From positions 1 through 61,288 of the forward strand of contig JAFGDK010000108.1 of the NCBI GenBank assembly GCA_016932165.1: DNA of 61,288 nucleotides, given 5' to 3'. This stretch comes from Anaerolineales bacterium (GTDB taxonomy: Bacteria > Chloroflexota > Anaerolineae > Anaerolineales > UBA11579). A model generated the notes under the pieces. That model had not been told where the DNA came from, made no database searches, and saw nothing but the letters and a program-made list of their open reading frames with translations. Below are positions 25,405-32,354 of this stretch, piece by piece. The position numbers and the translations under genes were made by a program. Position 1 is the stretch's first letter; each line of letters begins with the position of its first letter.

Positions 25405-27063
25405 ATGCCTACATTGCTGCAAAGCTTGCAGAAACACGACCTTGGTCATCTGCAGATTATGGCAGACGGCTGGGATATTGCTCTCTCAGCGCCGGATGTG
25501 CGCCAGGGGCGCAAGGAATTGGCTTCAGCTGTGATCAAGTCGGCAGGCATCCTGGTCGAACTGGTTGAAGATCTCGATCAGAAGTCTCAGGATGCGCTTT
25601 CTACTCTGATCGGCGCTGGCGGGCAAGTTCCCTGGCATTTGTTTGTTGAGGATTACGGCCCGGTGCGTGAGATCGGACCCGGACGCCGTGACCGCGAGAA
25701 ACCGTATCTCTCCCCAATCTCAACCACCGAGAAATTGTGGTATCTTGGATTGATCTCGCGTGATTTCTTTGATTCAGATGCCGGGCCGCAGGAATTTGCT
25801 TATATTCCCGAAGATTTGATGGATCTTATGCCTGATTTTTTGCGCATAGATATTTCACCGCCCCTGCTCAGCCGGATCGCTGCACCTATGGAGCGAGCCT
25901 GCCCCTTCCCTGTGGATGACCACATCCTCGATCATGCCACCACTTTCCTGGCTGCGGCCAGAGCTTCTGGCGGGCAAGACCCGGATCGCTACTTAACTGT
26001 CGAGCAAAGCTGGCCTATGAGACCAGATACGCTCGCTGCACTGCTCAAATCCGCTGGACTGATTGATGAGGATGGTCTCCCGCTGGCCGAGCCGGTGCGC
26101 GCCTTTTTGGAAGCACCGCGCCCAGAAGCGTTGGCAAGCCTGGCAGATGCATGGCTGCACAGCCCAGATTTTGATGATCTGGCTTATATCCCCCACATTG
26201 CTCCCGCCGGGGAATGGCGGCATAACCCGATGGAGATGCGCCAGTCAGCCATTTCCATGATCCGCATGCTGCCGGAAGACCAGTGGTGGTCTCTACCGGC
26301 GTTAATCTCTACCATGCGCGCCCAGCAGCCGGATTTCCTACGGCCCAAAGGAGACTATGACTCCTGGTACCTGAAGGATCGGCGCACCGGCCAATACCTG
26401 CGCGGCATCGAGTTTTGGGACCAGGTAGAGGGCGCTTACCTGGAATTTCTGATCACCGGCCCGCTGCACTGGCTGGGATTTGTGGAGTTGGCTGCCCCGC
26501 AAATCGATGGGCCCAGGTCTGTGTTTCGCTTCTCGCCCTGGTGGCATGACCTGTGGGACGGCCATGCACCTGACTATACCTGGCACGAGGATGAAACCCC
26601 CAAGATGGATTCTCAGGGCCAGATTCTGGTGCCGCGCCAGGCTCCGCGGGCTGCACGCTATCTGATCGCCCGTTTCTGTGAATGGCGTCCGCCCAAGGGT
26701 GGGATGTATAGCTACCAGATCACGCCGGCATCGCTGACCCTTGCCGATCAGCAGGGGCTGAAGGTGCGCCACCTGATTGGTTTGCTGCAGCGGTACAGTT
26801 CCTCTCCCCTGCCGCCGCATACCCTCAAGGCGTTGTCAGATTGGGAAACGCACGGCACCCAAGCCAGCTTTCAGAAGGCTGTGGTGCTGCGTGTCAGCCA
26901 TCCAAAAGTTTTAGAAGCATTGCAGTCTTCTCCAGGAAAGCGTTTCCTTGGTACACCGCTTGGCCCTACCACCATCACCGTCGCCCCTGGTGCTCTGCAA
27001 AAGGTGCAGGAGATTCTGATCAGCCTGGGGTATCTCTCAGAAGACAAAACCGGTGAGCAGTGA
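25405..27063 (+). CDS. XPB/Ssl2-like (Helicase_C_3-type) protein without helicase core
   Basis: This 552-residue soluble protein has a C-terminal region that reads YQITPASLTLADQQGLKVRH, then LPPHTLKALSDWE and LGTPLGPTTITVAP. These match what I remember of the Helicase_C_3 / XPB-Ssl2-like domain, which is usually found with helicases. Earlier parts show winged-helix-like segments (ISTTEKLWYLGLISRDFF and SWPMRPDTLAALLKSAGLI). No Walker A or DEAD box exists, so it is not itself a helicase. It may bind DNA or a partner helicase. Function unknown. Confidence 0.6.
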   Translation: MPTLLQSLQKHDLGHLQIMADGWDIALSAPDVRQGRKELASAVIKSAGILVELVEDLDQKSQDALSTLIGAGGQVPWHLFVEDYGPVREIGPGRRDREKPYLSPISTTEKLWYLGLISRDFFDSDAGPQEFAYIPEDLMDLMPDFLRIDISPPLLSRIAAPMERACPFPVDDHILDHATTFLAAARASGGQDPDRYLTVEQSWPMRPDTLAALLKSAGLIDEDGLPLAEPVRAFLEAPRPEALASLADAWLHSPDFDDLAYIPHIAPAGEWRHNPMEMRQSAISMIRMLPEDQWWSLPALISTMRAQQPDFLRPKGDYDSWYLKDRRTGQYLRGIEFWDQVEGAYLEFLITGPLHWLGFVELAAPQIDGPRSVFRFSPWWHDLWDGHAPDYTWHEDETPKMDSQGQILVPRQAPRAARYLIARFCEWRPPKGGMYSYQITPASLTLADQQGLKVRHLIGLLQRYSSSPLPPHTLKALSDWETHGTQASFQKAVVLRVSHPKVLEALQSSPGKRFLGTPLGPTTITVAPGALQKVQEILISLGYLSEDKTGEQ

Positions 27064-27157
27064 TTTGCTGCCTGTGATCTGGAATCACCGGGATTGCTTC
27101 GATTTCCTCTTGCTCCCTGGTTGACCAATCACCTTAACTGCCATTTAAGTAAGTTTC

Positions 27158-27185
27158 TTGACAATTAATCCATCTAAAAAATAAT
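27158..27185 (+). promoter_or_regulatory. Promoter of the DinB-like gene
   Basis: A perfect TTGACA, a 16-base spacer and AATAAT lie 28 bases before the DinB-like ATG. Confidence 0.6.
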
Positions 27186-27212
27186 TCAGGAAATATTCAC
27201 AGGAGCACAGCA

Positions 27213-27785
27213 ATGATTGATTTCTCACCAATCACCAATAAGAAGATCAACTGGACTCGTTTCGGGATGCAGTTTTGCCCGCAAGACCTGGCCGATCAGA
27301 CCAATTGGCTGACCGACCAACTCCTAGACCTGCTGAGCGACGCCACCGATGCGGATGTGGTCTTTGAACCGGTGGACCCCGAAGCTCATGATCCCTATGC
27401 GGAGAACCCCGAAGATGAAAATCTCGGCTGGAATCTGGCACATGTGATTGTGCATATCACCGCCTCTAATGAGGAATCTGCCTTCCTGGCGGCTGAACTG
27501 GCCCGCGGGGTGGAAGTCGAACCCCGCCGCAGCCGCTGGGAGGTTGACTGGGAGACGGTCACCACGATTGAGCAAGTCCGTCAACGATTGGAGGAAAGCC
27601 GCCGTTTTCTGCTTGCCAGCCTGGAGATGTGGCCAGACCAGGCTCACACCCAAAACTTTTACAAGAATGACAAAGGTCTCAAGATCACCCCAATGGTGCG
27701 CTTTCTGCTGGGCCAGAATCACGCCATGGAACACCTGGAGCAAATCAAGGAAATCCTTCGGCAAGCAAAAAACGCGCGTGGATAA
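27213..27785 (+). CDS. DinB-like four-helix-bundle protein
   Basis: The 190-residue protein shows the DinB_2 pattern: a helix with NLAHVIVHIT and a last helix with QNHAMEHLEQI, whose histidines form the usual metal site of the superfamily. Members act as thiol transferases or metal-dependent enzymes of varied substrate. It has its own promoter and a strong terminator and so is monocistronic. Substrate unknown. Confidence 0.75.
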   Translation: MIDFSPITNKKINWTRFGMQFCPQDLADQTNWLTDQLLDLLSDATDADVVFEPVDPEAHDPYAENPEDENLGWNLAHVIVHITASNEESAFLAAELARGVEVEPRRSRWEVDWETVTTIEQVRQRLEESRRFLLASLEMWPDQAHTQNFYKNDKGLKITPMVRFLLGQNHAMEHLEQIKEILRQAKNARG

Positions 27786-27787
27786 CA

Positions 27788-27817
27788 AAAATGACCGGAG
27801 TTGACTCCGGTCATTTT
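27788..27817. terminator. Bidirectional terminator
   Basis: AAAATGACCGGAGT pairs with ACTCCGGTCATTTT over 14 bp, with a T-tract on each strand. It serves both the DinB-like gene and the oppositely oriented cytochrome gene. Confidence 0.85.
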
Positions 27818-27833
27818 CTCTTTCTGGGATGAC

Positions 27834-29585
27834 CTAGTTTTTCGGGGCTCCGGTCAGGATCCATTCTTCCAGTAGTTTGAGCTGGTCCTGATCAAGCTGC
27901 CCGTAATGGGGGGATTGCATGCTCTGACGGATGAAGACGATGCTCCCAGGGGGATCGCCTGGCACGATGCCAGCGCCGCTATCTCCGCCTTCGACAAGCG
28001 CCGCATAGCTGGTGACATCCAACCCGCCTGATGTGCCATGGCAAACGCTGCAAACGGATGTCAGCATTGCGCCAATCGTGCCGTCATAGGTTAGACCGGA
28101 TTGATCTTGCATATTTTCTTCCTGTTCCAGGAGTTGGGCTGGTTGGGGGGCGCGTTGTGCAATCAGGGCTTCAAGCTGCTCGGTCAGAATCGGTTCGAGT
28201 GCAGGATCGGTGAAACCAGCATAGGTCCATACATTGCTGTGACAGGCCTCGTTGCCGCAGAAGCTGTTATCCACTGGCGGTTTAACTGTCAAAGCGTAGA
28301 GGTCGGGCACGGTCTCTGGGGTGGTGTGGCAGGCTTTGCAGGAGTTATCCTTATACTGGCCGTGCAGGGCAATCCAGGTGGTTAGGGTGTGGTTGGGTGG
28401 TTCGGGACCGCTGGTCACTTCAATATCCGTGGTCAGTGCATTGGCAGGGCTGATCACTGGGATGGAATGGCAGATATTGCACTCCAGCCGGACGGCTTCA
28501 CCGGCTTGATTGAAGTGCTTGCCGTCATGGCAGCGGAAGCAGCCAGGATCGTCCTTGTGCCCCAGATTGTCTGGGTGTGAGTCCCAGTCGATCTTCTGGT
28601 CGGGGAAAACGCTCAGGCTGTAAATTTCCTGCAAGGTGGTAATTGCCTGTGAAATTTCATCTTTCTGGGCGTTGTAAATCTCGGGGTAGTTCTGATCATA
28701 GAAATCCTCGAGCGAGTTCATTGCCTGCAAAGCAGCAGCATTATCCGGATAATTGTCTCTTAATAAATTTATGCTCTCTCGCACGACATACGGCAGGTCG
28801 GCAGAGATCAAACCCTGGGAAACGGCATTGCTGACCGCTACCTCCGGCTCAGGGATGCGGTGAGTGATGCGGTTGTGACAGGTGATGCAGTCCATTTCCT
28901 GCAGGTCTTGTGGATCGATTTCGGAAGGATCGAAATCAGCGCTGATGTCAATATACTCAGTGCGGCTGCCTTCAATATCTTCTACAATGATGTAAGGAAT
29001 CTGCTGGCTTAGTTCATCTTCAGCATAAAAATAGATCGGGTTTTCGATATGCCAGTGGATGCCAAAGCCCAACCCCTCACGGGCTGAACCGCCGCCGGTT
29101 TTCATGATCAGGTAAAGGTTTTTAGCGGAATTTTCTTGATTGTTTGAATAGAGGGTCATTTGCTGCAAGCTGTCATCGGAAAACTTTTCCGGGAAATGGC
29201 AGGTCTCGCAGGTTTCAGGCGCCGGGCGCATATTGGTTGCCCGGATGGGGTATTCGTAATTGTTAGTGATGTTGAGGACCACATGGCGGATATCGCCGGC
29301 TTTGCGGGTGAACTGGTTGGCGAAAGCTTCACGACCAATGTGACATTCGACACACTGCACCCTGGCATGCGGGGATACCAGGTATGCAGAGTATTGCGGC
29401 GGCATGGTATGGCATGCGGTTCCACAAAATTCAGGGGAATTGGTGTATTCCCACCCGTAAGAACCGCCTATGAAAACCGCCACTGTCAGCAGACCTAATA
29501 CTGCATAGGGGAGAACCCGCCAAAAGGTACCAGCATTCTCAGGCGGAAAGAAAAACCGCCGGAGGGCTTCCTTGATCTGTTTCAC
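27834..29585 (-). CDS. NapC/NirT-type multiheme cytochrome c with C-terminal cytochrome domain
   Basis: The GTG at 29585 follows AAGGAG at good spacing, giving 583 residues; the longer in-frame reading lacks a site. One membrane helix (about 25-43) is followed by nine heme-binding motifs: CGTACH (three-residue gap), then CVECH, CETCH, CITCH, CFRCH, CNICH, CKACH, CGNEACH (four-residue gap) and CSVCH. The first motifs and the helix fit NapC/NirT quinol dehydrogenases. The last 90 residues look like a small separate cytochrome domain. It would take electrons from membrane quinol and pass them outward. Confidence 0.85.
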   Translation of the reverse strand: MKQIKEALRRFFFPPENAGTFWRVLPYAVLGLLTVAVFIGGSYGWEYTNSPEFCGTACHTMPPQYSAYLVSPHARVQCVECHIGREAFANQFTRKAGDIRHVVLNITNNYEYPIRATNMRPAPETCETCHFPEKFSDDSLQQMTLYSNNQENSAKNLYLIMKTGGGSAREGLGFGIHWHIENPIYFYAEDELSQQIPYIIVEDIEGSRTEYIDISADFDPSEIDPQDLQEMDCITCHNRITHRIPEPEVAVSNAVSQGLISADLPYVVRESINLLRDNYPDNAAALQAMNSLEDFYDQNYPEIYNAQKDEISQAITTLQEIYSLSVFPDQKIDWDSHPDNLGHKDDPGCFRCHDGKHFNQAGEAVRLECNICHSIPVISPANALTTDIEVTSGPEPPNHTLTTWIALHGQYKDNSCKACHTTPETVPDLYALTVKPPVDNSFCGNEACHSNVWTYAGFTDPALEPILTEQLEALIAQRAPQPAQLLEQEENMQDQSGLTYDGTIGAMLTSVCSVCHGTSGGLDVTSYAALVEGGDSGAGIVPGDPPGSIVFIRQSMQSPHYGQLDQDQLKLLEEWILTGAPKN

Positions 29586-29633
29586 GTACTCTTCTCCTTT
29601 CCATAGAGAACCCGTACTAAGACGATTGGTGCA

Positions 29634-29639
29634 ATTATA
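29634..29639 (-). promoter_or_regulatory. -10 element of the NapC/NirT-type gene
   Basis: TATAAT on the leftward strand lies about 50 bases upstream of the GTG. A TTACAC 18 bases further upstream is a weak -35. With the terminator at 29672 this makes the gene a separate transcription unit. Confidence 0.4.
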
Positions 29640-29671
29640 GGTCAAATTAGATAAAATGTGTAATATTTCAA

Positions 29672-29697
29672 CAGCCGGTGCCATGCGGCACCGGCTG
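29672..29697 (-). terminator. Hairpin between the two cytochrome genes
   Basis: CAGCCGGTGCC and GGCACCGGCTG form an 11-bp GC-rich stem with a four-base loop 46 bases after the decaheme gene stop. The T content after it is modest. Confidence 0.6.
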
Positions 29698-29743
29698 CTT
29701 ATTTTGTAATGGCTTATCGTCAGTGCAAACTACAACAGAGCCC

Positions 29744-31852
29744 TTATGGTCTGGTCAGACTGGTAACATCCCCTCCCAGTGCGTCAATCGAGTCGATCAA
29801 CACCTGGATGACATAGGTGCCGTTGTGAGCAAATGCACCCGGGTCTTTCTGGGCGTACTGGAAGTTGTAAGCAGCCCTAAGCAATGCGGGTGTCCAGCTG
29901 GTGAAGCGTCCGCCTTCGGTGTCGAAGAAATACGGATAGTTGTGACCATCATAGACGATACCTGTTAGGGTTTCATCAGCTTCGGTGTAGGCCTGCATTT
30001 GAGCAAACAGCAAGTCTGCCAGCCCGGCAACTTCACCGGCGAGTCCTTCTGCTAGATCGCCATCGCCGTCGAAGTCATCCTCGCGCATACGAATGACAGC
30101 CAGGTCATCTGTGCCGTGGCATGCTGCGCAAGCATCAACTTTGACTTCCAGTTCATGTGCGTTGTGGCAGTCTGTGCAGGCGGCAAAGCCATCTACGTGT
30201 TCGAAGTATCCGGCGTATTCCTGGCCTTCAAACTGGTACATACCATTGACCTCGCTGCCGTAGCGTGTGGCCCCGGCGGCAAAGTAGTGCACATTGACAA
30301 AGCCGAGGAAATCTTGCAAGGTGGGTTCTTGAGCTTCTGCGTCACCCGCCTCTGCATAGGCTGCCAGGGCTTCAGTCAGGTCAGCTTCAGCTTCAGCGAC
30401 AGCTTCATCAACAGATTGTCCAGACTCTCGGCCCTGGTGACATTGCATGCACAGGAACTGGTCTTCTGGTTGATCTGCGGAAATTGTTGTCCCAGAGGGG
30501 AAGGTAACTGAGGAAACCTGATAGCGCGCCGGCCAGTCGCCGCCGCCGTGGCAGGTTTCACACAAGAAGCCGTTTGAAGCGGGCTGATCGGTGTTCAAGC
30601 CGAGTTCCAGGAACTGGGGGAGCCCTTCAGCAGAGTGACACCGTGCGCAGCGGCTGGAGACCACATATTCATCTTCATCCCAGTGGCGGAAGGCTTCTTC
30701 CGACCCGGCGAAGTGGCCGTGGTCAATTCTTTGCAGTGCGCTGACATCTGTGCCCAGGTCTTCAATTGAGTCGACAAGCAGTTGGATGATGTACTTACCA
30801 CCGTGGGCATAGCCGCCTGGATCCTTCAGGGCGACCTGATAGTTATAGGCGGCCTTTAATAGACGCGGCGTCCAACTTGAAAAGCTTTCTCCTGCCGTAT
30901 CGAAGAAGTAGGGATAGCTGGCTGGATCGTAGACTATTTCTGAACCGATTCCGGCAGAATATGCCTGCATGGCAGCATACAATTGTTGTTTCAACCCTTC
31001 GATCTCAAAGTATACGCCCTCTTCAAGGTCGCCATCGCCATCATAGTCTACGGCGGAGGAGAGCATGCGAATATCTCGCAGATCTTCCACAGTTTCCACA
31101 CCTTCGTGGCAGTTAGCGCATGCGTTGAGCTCAATTTCAAGGGTGTGCGGGCTGTGGCATTCCTGGCAGGCATCGTACTCTGGTACGTGGGAGAAAAAGC
31201 CATCGTAAGTTTTGCCTGCATATTGATATCCGCCATTTGCCATAGTGCCGTATTTGGTCGCAGCAGCAGCATAATAGTGGATATTAAGGAAGCGAAGCTC
31301 TTCGTTGACTGTATCCTCCTCCAGCCCTTCAGTAGCTGCAGCCACCGATAGGCCAGACTCCCGGCCCTGGTGGCATTGCATACAGCGGGCTTCTGCTCCC
31401 AGGCCGGTGATCTCAGCGCCGGAGGGCATTACCACGCTGTCTAATGCCAAGGCAGCTTGGTTGTGACAGGCAATACATTCAACGGTGGTATCGGGGGTAA
31501 AACTTTCCGCGTCTACCGAACCAAATGCAGTCCCATCGGCACCGATGAAATCCTGGTAGCCAGTGGTGCTGTGGCATTTGGCACAGTTAGCGGGGACAAC
31601 AGCGGGATCATCTTCATCCCAATGCCGGAAGGCTTCTGCTGAAGCATCGGCATGGCCTGAAGATTCCCATGCCTCAAAGAATGGAACAGCAGGACCAGTG
31701 TCGACTTCTGGTTCTGCACATTCGGGACATTCCGGGCATGGCGTTTGTTCTGGGCACTCAAGTGCTTCTGTCTGGCCGCCGCAAGCAGTCAGCAACAGGG
31801 CAGAACACACAAGTAAGCCAAGAACAAACAATAGGCTTGTTCTTCTGTTCAT
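29744..31852 (-). CDS. Decaheme c-type cytochrome lipoprotein made of two five-heme repeats
   Basis: The 702-residue protein begins with a lipoprotein signal (lipobox LTAC, Cys24) and a Cys/Pro/Glu-rich stretch. Ten CxxCH motifs follow in two sets of five: CAKCH, CIACH, CMQCH, CQECH, CANCH and CARCH, CETCH, CMQCH, CTDCH, CAACH. The halves share EAFRHWDED, CMQCHQGRESG, YPYFFDT and SWTP..L.AAYN in the same order, so it is an internal duplication of about 300 residues. It would be anchored on the outer face of the membrane as an electron carrier or terminal reductase. Confidence 0.88.
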   Translation of the reverse strand: MNRRTSLLFVLGLLVCSALLLTACGGQTEALECPEQTPCPECPECAEPEVDTGPAVPFFEAWESSGHADASAEAFRHWDEDDPAVVPANCAKCHSTTGYQDFIGADGTAFGSVDAESFTPDTTVECIACHNQAALALDSVVMPSGAEITGLGAEARCMQCHQGRESGLSVAAATEGLEEDTVNEELRFLNIHYYAAAATKYGTMANGGYQYAGKTYDGFFSHVPEYDACQECHSPHTLEIELNACANCHEGVETVEDLRDIRMLSSAVDYDGDGDLEEGVYFEIEGLKQQLYAAMQAYSAGIGSEIVYDPASYPYFFDTAGESFSSWTPRLLKAAYNYQVALKDPGGYAHGGKYIIQLLVDSIEDLGTDVSALQRIDHGHFAGSEEAFRHWDEDEYVVSSRCARCHSAEGLPQFLELGLNTDQPASNGFLCETCHGGGDWPARYQVSSVTFPSGTTISADQPEDQFLCMQCHQGRESGQSVDEAVAEAEADLTEALAAYAEAGDAEAQEPTLQDFLGFVNVHYFAAGATRYGSEVNGMYQFEGQEYAGYFEHVDGFAACTDCHNAHELEVKVDACAACHGTDDLAVIRMREDDFDGDGDLAEGLAGEVAGLADLLFAQMQAYTEADETLTGIVYDGHNYPYFFDTEGGRFTSWTPALLRAAYNFQYAQKDPGAFAHNGTYVIQVLIDSIDALGGDVTSLTRP

Positions 31853-32354
31853 ACTCCTAACCTTTCCTAATTAGTTTGTATGGGTTGCTGTAGGATCTCA
31901 GGCAGTTGGGGACCTGCCTGACAGCCATTACTATTATAAGTATACATTATTTACATATATTTATAGGCATGATAATTGTCCCAATCAACTCAGGACATTT
32001 GTCACAACGAAATTGTAACTTTTGTCAGGTTTGATCGGGTTTTTGATGGTCAGATTGGGTTTGGTCGGGTTGTCTGAGGTCAGGGAGAGCAATTTTTTCC
32101 GTTTGTCATGGGCGTAATCAAATATTAAAGAAATATCCTGTTGGCAGCGTTCCCTGACACGATAAGCCCACCCAGTAGAGGCTGGTGTAGATTTGAGGTA
32201 TTTGATGGAAAAGATCCAACCCATAACGATTGTGACTGGATTGTTCAGAATTTGATCGCACCGTTTGTCAGCAATCTAGACACAAACTAAAACATTTGTG
32301 CTATAATTCACCTGATGCCGATCCAGATCGAGATTTCCCATTGAAAGGTTTTTA
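31853..32354. other. Intergenic region between cytochrome and uvrA
   Basis: This gap of about 500 bases separates divergent genes. It holds an inverted repeat at 31898-31921 (TCAGGCAG with CTGCCTGA) in the cytochrome leader and a TATAAT on the leftward strand at 31933-31938. A stretch at about 32015-32090 holds loosely repeated GGGTTTGGTCGGGTT-like units, and the uvrA promoter lies at its right. The 79-codon frame at 31985-32224 has no ribosome binding site or family and I do not annotate it. Confidence 0.5.
32299..32307 (+). promoter_or_regulatory. Extended -10 promoter of uvrA
   Basis: TG-C-TATAAT gives a perfect extended -10 with a poor -35 (TAGACA at 32277-32282, 19-base spacer). The leader is about 40 bases. 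I see no obvious LexA-type operator. Confidence 0.5.

Noticed and set aside
31985..32224. Leftward 79-codon frame in the cytochrome-uvrA gap
   Set aside because: No ribosome binding site or recognisable family; its Pro/Lys repeats mirror the low-complexity DNA of the gap.
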